A stretch of DNA of 64,000 nt, taken from Bacteroides acidifaciens (GTDB lineage Bacteria; Bacteroidota; Bacteroidia; Bacteroidales; Bacteroidaceae). Every line of letters begins with the position of its first letter. Within the stretch, counting starts at the first letter, position 1. Made by a program: the position numbers and the translations under genes. The notes beneath the pieces were generated by a model that saw nothing but the letters and a program-made list of their open reading frames with translations, was not told the DNA's origin and searched no databases. The stretch covers positions 992,001-1,056,000 of the forward strand of contig NZ_CAEUHO010000004.1 in assembly GCF_903181435.1 (NCBI RefSeq), read 5' to 3'. Positions 10,601 to 19,834 of the stretch are shown here, piece after piece.

Positions 10601-12119
10601 GGTCACTCTGTCCGGCGACATGGACGGAAACTTGAATATCACGGGCAGCACAGAGCAGCCTTTGATAAACGGCGAATTGGTATTGGATAGTGTTGCTGTT
10701 TTTTCCAGTCAATATGGCGCACGTTTTGTGTTCGATAACCGCCCCGTGCAGATAAAGAACAACCGGCTGTTATTTGATAAATTCGCCATTTATACTACAT
10801 CGAAGAATCCATTTACCATTGACGGTTATGTCGATTTCCGTGATATGAGTCGTCCGATGGCGAATCTGAATATGCTGGCACAGAATTATACATTGCTGGA
10901 TGCCAAACGCACCCGTGAAAGTTTGGTCTACGGTAAAGTATTTGCCGACTTCCGGGCAACGGTGAAGGGGCCTTTGGACGGACTGAATATGCGTGGGAAT
11001 GTAAGTCTCTTGGGCAATACCGACGTCTCCTATGTCTTGACAGATTCACCTTTGACAGTGCAGGACCGCTTGGGAAGTCTGGTTACATTTACCTCATTCA
11101 GCGATACCACGACTGTCGTCCGGCAGGAAGTGCCGACCGTCTCGTTAGGAGGACTGGATATGGTAATGATGGTGCATATCGACCCGTCTGTCCGCGTGAA
11201 AGTCGACTTGGACGCAGGCAATGACAACCGCATCGAACTGGAAGGCGGTGGTGACCTCTCCATGAAATATACTCCGCAAGGTGACTTGACCCTGACGGGA
11301 CGCTATACTTTGAGTGGCGGCTTGATGAAATATGCCTTACCGGTGATTGCCGCGAAAGAATTTGCTATTGACAATGGCAGCTATGTGGAATGGACGGGAA
11401 ATCCGATGGATCCGATGCTGAACTTCAAGGCGACCGACCGCATCCGTGCGTCCGTATCCGAAGGGGAGAACGGCGGAAGCCGCATGGTTAATTTCGATGT
11501 CTCTGTCGTTGTCAAGAACCGTTTGGATAATCTTTCGTTTGCGTTCGATGTCGCAGCTCCCGAAGATGCGACTGTACAAAATGAGTTGACTGCCATGGGG
11601 GCGGAAGAGCGTGGTAAGCAAGCCCTGTATATTATGGTGATGAAAACCTATCTCGGTACCGGCCCGATTGGCGGCGGTGGTGGCGGACTTGGCAAGTTGA
11701 ACATGGGTTCTGCCCTGACTTCCGTATTGAGTAGCCAGATAAACTCATTGATGGGCAACTTGAAAAATGCGAGCCTATCCGTGGGTGTCGAAGACCACGA
11801 TGACTCGGAGACAGGAAGCAAACGTACGGATTACAGTTTCCGTTATTCGCAACGTCTGTTCAACAACCGCTTCCAGATTGTAATCGGCGGTAAGGTGTCT
11901 CAGGGTGAGAATGCGACGAATGATGCCGAATCCTTTATCGACAACATTTCTTTGGAATATCGTCTGGACAGAACCGGAACCCGCTATATCCGCCTGTTCT
12001 ATGACAAGAATTATGAGAGTGTGCTCGAAGGCGAGATTACGGAAACCGGAGTAGGTATCGTGCTTCGCAAGAAGTTGGACAAACTAAGTGAACTGTTTAT
12101 CTTTAAGAAAAAGAAGTGA
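7608..12119 (+). CDS. tamB: TamB-like translocation and assembly module protein
   Basis: 1503 aa. One N-terminal transmembrane helix (about 9-29, ILLTPILLFVILMVLLYV) anchors it in the inner membrane. A very long beta-rich body with AsmA-like repeats follows, and the C-terminal TamB (DUF490) domain covers about 1040-1480, with a Gly-rich segment (GTGPIGGGGGGLGK). TamB proteins form a periplasm-spanning groove and work with a TamA-type outer membrane partner in outer membrane assembly and lipid transport. The partner gene follows 31 bp downstream, which supports the assignment. The ATG at 7608 gives KRKWIRWVSW directly before the helix, as in the family. Confidence 0.92.
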   Translation: MKRKWIRWVSWILLTPILLFVILMVLLYVPPVQNLIRREVTVYASKATGMQIQVERIDLRFPLNLLVRGVEVIQQPDTLLSLESLNVRVQAWPLFKGKVEVDEVTLSRVAFNSANLIDGMEIKGVLGRFFLQSHGVDLSNETAVINATELSDTHVQMLMNDTTTTPKDTTASAPVNWKVDLHQLKLKNVSFSMQLPADSMRMAAHIGEATIDDAQADLRSQFYGLKQFLLSSTSASYDTGSAKPVEGFDASHIAVRDVSIGLDSLLYKGRDMNAVIREFTMNERSGLSVTSLTGRAFSNDSIICIPGLKLQTPHSEIDLSAHTYWELVNIPTTGRLSANLNAYIGKEDVMLFTGGLPDSFKEAYPFRPLVIRAGTDGNLKEMQISRFTVDLPGAFSLEGGGILENLADSITRSGTIGLKMKTQNLNFLTGLSGEVPNGTIVIPDSMNLVAQVDIKGPEYKANLHLKEGQGAMNVNAALNTATEVYKADLKIDNLQLHHFLPKDSIYELSLSAAADGRGLDVMSYRSYAKLDLALDRLHYAQYHLSNVHLTGALKGALVTANLTSDNELLKMTTDAEYNLAHSYPDGKVTVDVTQLDLHELGLMPEPMKRPLTFNLSAEARQNRVFTHFISGDMKLNLSARSGVNPLISQSTRFVDVLMKQIDEKELNHAELRKALPTAVLSFSAGKENPLAYFLATKNISYHDASMKFGTAPDWGINGKAAVHALKVDTLQLDTVFFTVKQDTTLMKLRVGVINGPKNPQFSFSTTLTGEIRDRDAELLVDYKNGKGETGVLLGVNARPLFEGQGKGNGIAFTLIPEKPIVAFQQFHFNENHNWIYLHKNMRVYANVDMWDEEGMGFRVHSMQGDTVSLQNIDVEIRRIRLQEITSVLPYFPEVTGLFSLEAHYVQTEKDLQLSAEASIDELTYERQRIGDIALGATWLPGEQGKQYLNAYLNHDQVEVLVADGKLLPTRTGKDSLEVNTTLEHFPLRVANAFIPDQMVTLSGDMDGNLNITGSTEQPLINGELVLDSVAVFSSQYGARFVFDNRPVQIKNNRLLFDKFAIYTTSKNPFTIDGYVDFRDMSRPMANLNMLAQNYTLLDAKRTRESLVYGKVFADFRATVKGPLDGLNMRGNVSLLGNTDVSYVLTDSPLTVQDRLGSLVTFTSFSDTTTVVRQEVPTVSLGGLDMVMMVHIDPSVRVKVDLDAGNDNRIELEGGGDLSMKYTPQGDLTLTGRYTLSGGLMKYALPVIAAKEFAIDNGSYVEWTGNPMDPMLNFKATDRIRASVSEGENGGSRMVNFDVSVVVKNRLDNLSFAFDVAAPEDATVQNELTAMGAEERGKQALYIMVMKTYLGTGPIGGGGGGLGKLNMGSALTSVLSSQINSLMGNLKNASLSVGVEDHDDSETGSKRTDYSFRYSQRLFNNRFQIVIGGKVSQGENATNDAESFIDNISLEYRLDRTGTRYIRLFYDKNYESVLEGEITETGVGIVLRKKLDKLSELFIFKKKK

Positions 12120-12150
12120 AGAAACGAGAATAAAGAAATAAGAAGCAAGG

Positions 12151-14490
12151 ATGAAAGCTATACATATAAAAATATTGGCTGTTTGCCTGATAAGTGTAGT
12201 AGTATCGGCATGTTCGGTGACGAAACATCTCCCCGAAGGGGAAGTGCTTTATACCGGAAGCAAGACTGTCATATTGAATAAATCGACAACGCCCGTAGGA
12301 GTAACGGCTCGGACGGAAATAAATGCAGCCCTTGATAAAACACCCAGTACGAAGATGCTTGGCGGTATGTTGCCTATTCCCTTTAAAATGTGGATGTACA
12401 ATAACTTCGTGAAATACAAGAAGGGATTCGGCAAATGGATGTTCAATCGTTTTGCCGCAAACCCGCCCGTGTTTATTTCTACGGTCAATCCGGAAGTGCG
12501 TGTGAAGGTGACTACCAACTTACTGCGTGATTATGGCTATTTCAATGGCAAGGTAGCCTATGAAACGATTGTTGACAAGCAAGACAGTCTGAAGGCAAGC
12601 ATTGTCTATACGGTGGATATGAAAAATCCTTATTTTATTGATACGGTGTATTATCAGCGTTTCACTCCCCAGACTCTACGGATTATGGAGCGAGGACGTC
12701 GGATGTCTTATATCAGTCCGGGAGAACAGTTCAACGTAGTAGACTTGGACGAAGAACGTACCCGCATCAGCACTTTATTACGTAATCGTGGATATTTTTA
12801 TTTCCGTCCTGACTATATGACTTATCAGGCGGATACTACTTTGATACCCGGCGGGCATATCAGCCTTCGCCTGATTCCCGTCCCAGGATTGCCTGCCGCG
12901 GCACAACGTCCTTATTACTTAGGTGATGTCTCTGTCTATTTGTTTGGAAAGAACGGAGAAGCCCCGGATGACAGCATGATGTACAAGAACCTGAATATTC
13001 ACTATTACAAGAAATTGCAGGTTCGCCCTAATATGCTTTATCGTTGGCTCAATTATCAGCAGTTTGTACGTAACGCGCAAATGCGTGCTTCCAACCGTAC
13101 CCGGCTTTACAGCCAGTATCGCCAGGAACAGGTACAGGAAAAACTCAGTCAGTTAGGGATATTCAGCTATATGGATATACAATACGCTCCCAAAGATACG
13201 ACAGCTGTCTGTGATACGTTGGACATTACAATGCAGGCGACTTTCGCCAAACCTTTGGATGCCGAATTGGAACTGAACGTAGTAACTAAAAGTAATGACC
13301 AAACCGGTCCCGGTGCCTCATTCGGTGTCACCCGGAATAATGTGTTCGGTGGCGGTGAAAGCTGGAATGTAAAACTGAAAGGTTCTTACGAATGGCAGAC
13401 CGGCGGTGGAGAGAAAAGTTCGTTGATGAACAGTTGGGAAATGGGTATATCCACTTCTTTGACTTTTCCGAGAGTCGTTTTCCCGCGTTTCGGTAAAAGA
13501 GAATTTGACTTTCCCGCCACGACTACTTTCCGTCTGTATATCGACCAGCTGAACCGGGCTAGATACTATAAGCTGTTATCCTTCGGCGGAAACGCGACCT
13601 ACGATTTCCAACCGACACGTACCAGCCGTCACAGTATCACGCCTTTTAAACTGACATTCAACGTACTCCAGCACCAGTCGGAAGAGTTTAAAAAGATTGC
13701 CGCTGACAATCCTGCGTTATATGTCAGTCTTGACAATCAGTTCATTCCGGCCATGGAGTACACCTATACGTATGATAACGCCTCTGTGCGTAGAGTGAAG
13801 AATCCTATCTGGTGGCAATCTACCGTAACTTCTGCCGGAAACGTGACCGCTACCATCTACCGTGCTTTCGGCCGGCCGTACAACGAGGAAGGAAAGAAGC
13901 TTCTGGGTGCCCCGTTCTCTCAGTTTATGAAATTCAATACGGAATTTCGCCACCTGTGGAATATAGACAAGAATAATAAGCTTGCCTCTCGTGTAGCATT
14001 GGGTGCTCTTTTCGCATACGGCAACGCTACGATTGCCCCATACAGCGAACAATTCTATGTCGGTGGTGCCAACAGTATCCGTGCTTTTACAGTGCGTAGT
14101 ATCGGTCCCGGCGGCTATCATCCGAAAGACAGCAAATATTCTTATCTTGACCAGACAGGTACATTCCGCTTCGAGGCAAACGTCGAGTATCGTTTCCACA
14201 TCTTCAAGCGTTTCTGGGGAGCTACCTTCCTCGATGCCGGCAATGTCTGGCTGATGCGCAAGGATGAGGCACGCCCCGACTCGCAGCTCCGTCTGAAAAC
14301 TTTCCCGAAACAGATTGCTTTAGGAACAGGTATCGGCTTCCGCTACGATATGGATATCCTCGTCTTCCGTCTTGACTTCGGTATTCCTTTGCATCTGCCG
14401 TATGATACGGAACGAAGTGGCTATTACAATGTTACCGGAGCCTTCTTTAAGAATCTGGGAATACATTTTGCTATCGGGTATCCCTTTTAA
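12151..14490 (+). CDS. tamL: TamA/BamA-like outer membrane lipoprotein (TamL type)
   Basis: 779 aa. The signal peptide ends in a lipobox (VVSAC, C21), so this barrel protein is lipid-anchored, which is the feature that separates TamL of Bacteroidota from TamA of Proteobacteria. POTRA-like repeats occupy the N-terminal half, and the C-terminal Omp85 barrel carries the hallmark FYVGGANSIRAF and ends in the aromatic FAIGYPF. It is expected to pair with the TamB-like protein encoded 31 bp upstream for outer membrane assembly. A strong terminator follows at 14495. The family call is firm; the TamL name is by homology and context. Confidence 0.9.
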   Translation: MKAIHIKILAVCLISVVVSACSVTKHLPEGEVLYTGSKTVILNKSTTPVGVTARTEINAALDKTPSTKMLGGMLPIPFKMWMYNNFVKYKKGFGKWMFNRFAANPPVFISTVNPEVRVKVTTNLLRDYGYFNGKVAYETIVDKQDSLKASIVYTVDMKNPYFIDTVYYQRFTPQTLRIMERGRRMSYISPGEQFNVVDLDEERTRISTLLRNRGYFYFRPDYMTYQADTTLIPGGHISLRLIPVPGLPAAAQRPYYLGDVSVYLFGKNGEAPDDSMMYKNLNIHYYKKLQVRPNMLYRWLNYQQFVRNAQMRASNRTRLYSQYRQEQVQEKLSQLGIFSYMDIQYAPKDTTAVCDTLDITMQATFAKPLDAELELNVVTKSNDQTGPGASFGVTRNNVFGGGESWNVKLKGSYEWQTGGGEKSSLMNSWEMGISTSLTFPRVVFPRFGKREFDFPATTTFRLYIDQLNRARYYKLLSFGGNATYDFQPTRTSRHSITPFKLTFNVLQHQSEEFKKIAADNPALYVSLDNQFIPAMEYTYTYDNASVRRVKNPIWWQSTVTSAGNVTATIYRAFGRPYNEEGKKLLGAPFSQFMKFNTEFRHLWNIDKNNKLASRVALGALFAYGNATIAPYSEQFYVGGANSIRAFTVRSIGPGGYHPKDSKYSYLDQTGTFRFEANVEYRFHIFKRFWGATFLDAGNVWLMRKDEARPDSQLRLKTFPKQIALGTGIGFRYDMDILVFRLDFGIPLHLPYDTERSGYYNVTGAFFKNLGIHFAIGYPF

Positions 14491-14494
14491 TGTT

Positions 14495-14525
14495 CTTTCT
14501 TTGTCTTGAAACAAAGAAAGTTTTT
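14495..14525. terminator. Terminator after tamL
   Basis: CTTTCTTTGT (14495-14504) pairs perfectly with ACAAAGAAAG (14511-14520) over a 6-nt loop and is followed by five T. It sits 5 bp after the tamL stop. Confidence 0.85.
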
Positions 14526-14526
14526 G

Positions 14527-14534
14527 TACATTTG
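14527..14534 (+). promoter_or_regulatory. -7 element upstream of nucleotidyltransferase
   Basis: TACATTTG matches TAnnTTTG and lies 53 bp before the ATG at 14587. The nearest TTTG upstream is inside the terminator stem with a 23-bp spacer, longer than usual. Confidence 0.5.
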
Positions 14535-14586
14535 CAACGAAATCTGATGCCACTGACATCACTAACCTTTTAATATTACATAATTT

Positions 14587-15498
14587 ATGAAACCAACTTT
14601 ATTCTTATTGGCAGCCGGTATGGGCAGCCGTTATGGAGGCTTGAAACAATTGGACGGTCTGGGTCCTAATGGCGAAACTATTATGGATTATTCTATCTAT
14701 GATGCCATCAATGCGGGATTTGGTAAGCTTGTATTTGTAATCCGCAAAGATTTTGAACAAGATTTCCGTGATAAAATTATTTCCAAATACGAAGGCCACA
14801 TTCCTTGCGAATTGGTATTCCAGTCTATTGACGACCTTCCCGAAGGCTTCACTTGCCCGGCAGACCGTACAAAACCATGGGGTACTAACCATGCAGTAAT
14901 GATGGGTGCCGATGTGATTAAAGAACCGTTTGCGGTAATCAACTGTGATGACTTTTATGGTCGTGACTCATTCCAGGTAATGGGTAAATTCCTTTCCACT
15001 CTTCCTGAAAATTCAAAGAACGTTTACTCAATGGTAGGTTTCCGTGTAGGAAATACATTAAGTGAGAGCGGTACAGTATCCCGTGGTATCTGTAGTACAG
15101 ATGCTAAAGGTCTGTTGACTTCTGTCGTAGAACGTACAAAAATCCAACGTATGGACGGTGAAGTGAAGTACATTGATGACAATGGCGAATGGACAGCTAC
15201 TCCCGACACTACTCCGGTTAGTATGAATTTCTGGGGCTTTACTCCTGATTATTTTGCTTACAGCCAGGAATTCTTCAAAACTTTCCTAAGCGATCCGAAG
15301 AACATGGAAAACTTGAAAAGTGAATTCTTCATCCCGTTGATGGTGGATAAATTGATTAATGACGGAACTGCAACAGTTGAGGTACTCGACACTACCAGCA
15401 AGTGGTTTGGCGTTACTTATCCGGAAGACCGTCAGAGTGTAGTAGACAAGATTCAGGCATTGGTTGATGCCGGTGAATATCCTGCTAAGCTCTTCTAA
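14587..15498 (+). CDS. Sugar-phosphate nucleotidyltransferase (NTP_transferase family)
   Basis: 303 aa. The N-terminal LAAGMGSRYGGLKQL is the nucleotide-binding signature of the family that makes NDP-sugars from NTP and sugar-1-phosphate. VINCDDFYGRD carries the metal-binding aspartates. It has no left-handed beta-helix tail. Which nucleotide and sugar it uses cannot be told from sequence; GalU-, RfbA- and GlmU-like enzymes share these motifs, and the overall pattern differs from classic GalU. It is flanked by terminators on both sides, so it is probably a single-gene unit. Confidence 0.88.
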   Translation: MKPTLFLLAAGMGSRYGGLKQLDGLGPNGETIMDYSIYDAINAGFGKLVFVIRKDFEQDFRDKIISKYEGHIPCELVFQSIDDLPEGFTCPADRTKPWGTNHAVMMGADVIKEPFAVINCDDFYGRDSFQVMGKFLSTLPENSKNVYSMVGFRVGNTLSESGTVSRGICSTDAKGLLTSVVERTKIQRMDGEVKYIDDNGEWTATPDTTPVSMNFWGFTPDYFAYSQEFFKTFLSDPKNMENLKSEFFIPLMVDKLINDGTATVEVLDTTSKWFGVTYPEDRQSVVDKIQALVDAGEYPAKLF

Positions 15499-15523
15499 GG
15501 AAACATTATTGCTTAATATAGGG

Positions 15524-15555
15524 AGCAGTCATTCTTGTGGATGACTGCTTTTTTT
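15524..15555 (+). terminator. Terminator after nucleotidyltransferase
   Basis: AGCAGTCAT (15524-15532) pairs with ATGACTGCT (15541-15549), followed by a seven-T run. Confidence 0.9.
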
Positions 15556-15601
15556 GTTTTTCATAACGTATCATACTAACCTGTATCCAATAAATATTCA
15601 C

Positions 15602-15609
15602 TATCTTTG
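15602..15609 (+). promoter_or_regulatory. -7 element of ABC-F gene
   Basis: TATCTTTG is a strong Bacteroides -7 box, 31 bp before the GTG at 15641, implying a leader of about 25 nt. It also rules out a start upstream of it. Confidence 0.7.
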
Positions 15610-15640
15610 CAGTCCAAAACCGTATAAATCAGAGACAGAA

Positions 15641-17599
15641 GTGATTTCAGTAGAAGGATTATCAGTAGAATTTAATGCGACCCCTCTCTTTGAGGATGTC
15701 AGCTATGTTATAAATAAAAAAGACCGCATTGCGTTGGTTGGTAAGAATGGTGCGGGTAAATCTACCATGCTTAAAATATTGGCGGGCTTGCAGTCGCCGA
15801 CACATGGAGTAGTGGCTACTCCGAAAGACGTTACTATAGGATATTTGCCGCAGGTGATGATTCTCTCCGACAGCCGTACGGTGATGGGGGAGGCGGAACT
15901 CGCATTTGAACATATATTTGAGCTTCAGGCTAGGCTGGATCGTATGAACCGGGAACTTGCCGAAAGAACAGATTATGATTCGGAAGAATACCACCAGTTG
16001 ATAGACCGTTTCACTCACGAGAATGACCGTTATCTGATGATGGGCGGCACAAACTATCAGGCGGAAATCGAACGTACGCTGCTCGGATTGGGATTCAGCC
16101 GGGAAGACTTTGAACGTTCCACTTCGGAATTCTCCGGTGGATGGCGTATGCGTATCGAATTGGCGAAACTTCTGTTGCGTCGTCCTGATGTACTTCTGCT
16201 CGACGAGCCGACCAACCACCTCGATATTGAAAGTATCCAATGGCTGGAGAACTTCCTGGCAACCCGTGCCAATGCAGTTGTATTAGTCAGCCATGACCGT
16301 GCGTTCCTTAATAATGTGACTACCCGTACGATTGAGATTACCTGCGGACAGATTTATGACTATAAGGTGAAATATGACGAGTTTGTCGTCTTGCGCAAAG
16401 AACGTCGTGAACAACAACTCCGTGCTTACGAAAATCAGCAGAAACAAATCCAGGATACGGAAGATTTTATCGAACGCTTCCGCTATAAGGCTACCAAAGC
16501 CGTGCAAGTACAAAGCCGTATCAAACAACTCGAAAAGATAGACCGCATCGAAGTGGACGAGGAAGACAACTCTGCATTGCGTCTGAAATTCCCGCCTGCC
16601 AGCCGCAGCGGAAACTATCCGGTAATCTGCGAAGACGTGCGCAAAGCATATGGAAACCACGTCGTTTTCCATGATGTGAACCTGACCATTAACAGGGGGG
16701 AGAAAGTCGCATTCGTCGGCAAGAACGGTGAGGGTAAATCTACTTTGGTGAAATGTATCATGGGCGAGATTGACTTCGACGGTAAGCTCACTATCGGTCA
16801 TAACGTCCAAATCGGCTATTTTGCACAGAACCAGGCGCAGATGTTGGATGATAACCTGACAGTATTTGATACCATCGACCGTGTGGCCACAGGAGACATT
16901 CGCTTGAAGATACGGGATATATTGGGAGCTTTCATGTTCGGCGGCGAAGCCTCGGACAAAAAAGTAAAAGTCCTCTCCGGTGGTGAACGTACCCGGTTGG
17001 CAATGATTAAGCTGCTTCTCGAACCTGTCAATCTTCTGATTCTCGACGAACCGACCAACCATTTGGATATGCGCTCGAAAGATGTGTTGAAGGAGGCCAT
17101 TCGCGAATTTGACGGCACAGTGATTCTTGTCAGTCACGACCGTGATTTTTTGGACGGGCTTGCGACTAAAGTATATGAGTTCGGTGGCGGAGTGGTGAAG
17201 GAACACCTCAGCGGTATCTATGAATTCCTGCAAAAGAAGAAGATAGACAACCTGAACGAACTTCAGAAAGGCGCAAGTTTATCGGCTTCTCCCACGGCAT
17301 CCGCCAAGGGGAACAATGAACAGGAAGCTGCGCAACCTTCAGAGAATAAACTCTCTTATGAAGCCCAGAAAGAACTGAATAAGAAAGTGAAGAAACTCGA
17401 ACGCCAAGTGGCGGATTGCGAAGCCTCGATAGAGGAAACTGAAGCGGCGATAGCCATTGTCGAAGAGAAGATGGCGACTCCCGAAGGGGCTTCGGACATG
17501 AAACTGTATGAACAGCATCAGAAACTGAAGCAGCAGTTGGATACCATTGTTGAAGAGTGGGAGCGCGTTTCGATAGAACTGGAAGAAGTGAAAGGCTAG
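15641..17599 (+). CDS. ABC-F family ATPase
   Basis: 652 aa from GTG 15641 (VISVEGLSVEF). Two ABC domains on one chain without membrane segments: Walker A GKNGAGKS and GKNGEGKS, signatures FSGGWRMR and LSGGERTR, Walker B LLLDEPTNHLD and LILDEPTNHLD. A linker rich in charged residues joins them, and a C-terminal coiled coil follows (about 560-650), as in Uup/YheS-type members. ABC-F proteins act on ribosomes, in translation quality control or antibiotic protection. This one looks like a housekeeping type, not a resistance gene. An upstream extension to 15554 was rejected because it would run through the promoter. Confidence 0.92.
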   Translation: MISVEGLSVEFNATPLFEDVSYVINKKDRIALVGKNGAGKSTMLKILAGLQSPTHGVVATPKDVTIGYLPQVMILSDSRTVMGEAELAFEHIFELQARLDRMNRELAERTDYDSEEYHQLIDRFTHENDRYLMMGGTNYQAEIERTLLGLGFSREDFERSTSEFSGGWRMRIELAKLLLRRPDVLLLDEPTNHLDIESIQWLENFLATRANAVVLVSHDRAFLNNVTTRTIEITCGQIYDYKVKYDEFVVLRKERREQQLRAYENQQKQIQDTEDFIERFRYKATKAVQVQSRIKQLEKIDRIEVDEEDNSALRLKFPPASRSGNYPVICEDVRKAYGNHVVFHDVNLTINRGEKVAFVGKNGEGKSTLVKCIMGEIDFDGKLTIGHNVQIGYFAQNQAQMLDDNLTVFDTIDRVATGDIRLKIRDILGAFMFGGEASDKKVKVLSGGERTRLAMIKLLLEPVNLLILDEPTNHLDMRSKDVLKEAIREFDGTVILVSHDRDFLDGLATKVYEFGGGVVKEHLSGIYEFLQKKKIDNLNELQKGASLSASPTASAKGNNEQEAAQPSENKLSYEAQKELNKKVKKLERQVADCEASIEETEAAIAIVEEKMATPEGASDMKLYEQHQKLKQQLDTIVEEWERVSIELEEVKG

Positions 17600-17646
17600 A
17601 ACTTCCTTTTAGATAGCATGATAATTCTATAATTATTATATTGAAT

Positions 17647-19683
17647 ATGAAAGTAACCAAGTATTTACCAATTCTTGCCGTATGCCTTATGACAACAGGA
17701 TGTAACAGTAAGAAAGAGGCCGTACTGACGTCCGGTATCGACCTTGCTAATCTAGATACCACGGCTATGCCGGGTACAAGTTTTTATCAATACGCTTGTG
17801 GAGGTTGGATAAAAGACCATCCGCTGACAGACGAATATTCACGTTTCGGAACATTCGATATGTTGCGCGAAAACAGCCGCGAGCAATTGAAAGCACTGAT
17901 TGCCGAACTGGCTGCGAAGACAGATAACGCTCCGGGCAGTGCCGCTCAAAAAGTGGGCGACCTTTACAACATCGCAATGGATAGCGTGAAGTTGAATAAG
18001 GAGGGTGTGGCTCCGATTAAGGCTGAACTGGAAGCTATCGACGCACTCAAGGATAAGAACGAAATCTATGCATATATTGCTGAAAGCCAGAAGAAAGGAA
18101 TCCGTCCTTACTTCACTATGTTTGTAAGCGCAGATGATATGAACAGTTCCATGAATATGGTGCAGACCTATCAGGGTGGTATCGGAATGGGACAACGCGA
18201 CTATTATCTGGAAGACGACGAGCAGACTAAAAATATCCGCAACAAATATCAGGAACACATCGCCAAGATGTTCCAGTTGGCAGGCTATGATGAGGCTACT
18301 GCACAAAAAGCGGTAAAAGCCGTAATGAACATCGAAACCCGCCTGGCTAAAGCATCCCGTTCACAAGTCGAGTTGCGTGACCCTCATGCCAACTATAACA
18401 AAATGGACATGGAAACGCTGAAAAAGAACTTCCCTACTTTTGATTGGGATACTTATTTCACTCTCTCAGGATTGAAAGACCTGAAAGAAGTAAACATCGG
18501 TCAGCCTGACGCCATGAAAGAAGTTGCCGATATTATCAATACCGTATCACTGGACGACCAGAAACTATATCTGCAATGGGGATTGATAGATGCTGCCGCT
18601 TCTTACCTGAGCGATGACTTCGAAGCTCAGAACTTTGATTTCTACAGCCGTACCATGTCCGGCAAGAAAGAAATGCAACCTCGTTGGAAACGTTCTGTTA
18701 GTACAGTAGACGGAGTTCTTGGCGAAGTAGTGGGACAGATGTATGTAGAAAAATACTTCCCGGCTGCTGCCAAAGAGCGTATGGTTACATTGGTGAAGAA
18801 TCTGCAGACCTCTTTGGGCGAACGTATCAAAGAACTGGAATGGATGAGCGAACCGACCAAGGAGAAAGCTTTGGAAAAACTGGCTACCTTCCATGTAAAG
18901 ATAGGTTACCCGGATAAATGGAAAGATTACTCTGCTCTGGAGATTAAAAACGATTCTTACTGGGCAAACATCGAACGTGCCAGCCAATGGGATTACAATG
19001 AAATGATTGCCAAAGCCGGCAAGCCGGTCGACAAGGACGAATGGCTGATGACACCGCAAACCGTCAACGCATACTATAACCCGACTACCAACGAAATCTG
19101 CTTCCCCGCAGCCATCCTGCAACCGCCATTCTTTGATATGAATGCAGATGACGCGATGAACTACGGTGCTATCGGAGTTGTTATCGGACATGAAATGACG
19201 CACGGATTCGACGACCAGGGACGTCAATATGATAAAGACGGAAACTTGAAAGATTGGTGGACGGAAGAAGACGCTAAGAAGTTTGAAGAACGTGCCCAGG
19301 TAATGGTGAACTTCTTTGACAGTATTCAGGTTGCTCCGGGCGTACAGGCTAACGGTCAATTGACTTTGGGTGAAAACATTGCCGACCACGGCGGTCTGCA
19401 AGTTTCCTACCAGGCATTCAAGAACGCGACAGCTGCCGCTCCTCTCGAAACAGTTGATGGATTTACTCCCGAACAGCGTTTCTTCCTTGCCTACGCTAAT
19501 GTATGGGCAGGAAATATCCGTCCGGAAGAAATTCTCCGGTTGACCAAACTCGACCCTCACTCATTAGGCAAATGGCGTGTGGACGGTGCACTTCCTCAAA
19601 TCGGAACATGGTACGAAGCATTTAATATTACCGAGCAAGACCCGATGTTCGTTCCTAAAGACAAACGCGTGTCTATCTGGTAA
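17647..19683 (+). CDS. M13 family zinc endopeptidase (neprilysin/PepO-like) lipoprotein
   Basis: 678 aa from ATG 17647. The signal peptide ends at a lipobox-like LMTTGC, so it is probably a lipoprotein of the envelope. The zinc site is complete: HExxH as HEMTH (H515, E516, H519) and the downstream GENIADHGG that supplies the third ligand and catalytic Asp. The length matches PepO-type M13 enzymes, which cut short peptides. The C-terminus ends in KDKRVSIW, close to the conserved CxVW end of the family but without the cysteine. A terminator follows. Confidence 0.94.
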   Translation: MKVTKYLPILAVCLMTTGCNSKKEAVLTSGIDLANLDTTAMPGTSFYQYACGGWIKDHPLTDEYSRFGTFDMLRENSREQLKALIAELAAKTDNAPGSAAQKVGDLYNIAMDSVKLNKEGVAPIKAELEAIDALKDKNEIYAYIAESQKKGIRPYFTMFVSADDMNSSMNMVQTYQGGIGMGQRDYYLEDDEQTKNIRNKYQEHIAKMFQLAGYDEATAQKAVKAVMNIETRLAKASRSQVELRDPHANYNKMDMETLKKNFPTFDWDTYFTLSGLKDLKEVNIGQPDAMKEVADIINTVSLDDQKLYLQWGLIDAAASYLSDDFEAQNFDFYSRTMSGKKEMQPRWKRSVSTVDGVLGEVVGQMYVEKYFPAAAKERMVTLVKNLQTSLGERIKELEWMSEPTKEKALEKLATFHVKIGYPDKWKDYSALEIKNDSYWANIERASQWDYNEMIAKAGKPVDKDEWLMTPQTVNAYYNPTTNEICFPAAILQPPFFDMNADDAMNYGAIGVVIGHEMTHGFDDQGRQYDKDGNLKDWWTEEDAKKFEERAQVMVNFFDSIQVAPGVQANGQLTLGENIADHGGLQVSYQAFKNATAAAPLETVDGFTPEQRFFLAYANVWAGNIRPEEILRLTKLDPHSLGKWRVDGALPQIGTWYEAFNITEQDPMFVPKDKRVSIW

Positions 19684-19714
19684 TAGTTCTTGAATAGAAA
19701 CCTGCTTTGCAAAG

Positions 19715-19755
19715 AAGCGTTGATTTTTCATATAGAAGAGTCAACGCTTTTTTTT
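19715..19755 (+). terminator. Terminator after M13 peptidase
   Basis: AAGCGTTGA (19715-19723) pairs with TCAACGCTT (19741-19749), followed by a T run to 19755. Confidence 0.9.
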
Positions 19756-19799
19756 ATTAATTCACACCTTATTTATTACGTACGATAAACAATATTTCG

Positions 19800-19807
19800 T
19801 AACTTTG
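19800..19807 (+). promoter_or_regulatory. -7 element of purH
   Basis: TAACTTTG fits TAnnTTTG and lies 27 bp before the purH ATG. No TTTG is seen at the -33 position. Confidence 0.55.
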
Positions 19808-19834
19808 CGCATCAAATACTTAATAAGCAATTCA

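Noticed and set aside
15554..15640. Upstream start of the ABC-F protein
   Set aside because: The extension crosses the -7 promoter element, and the family N-terminus begins at the GTG at 15641.
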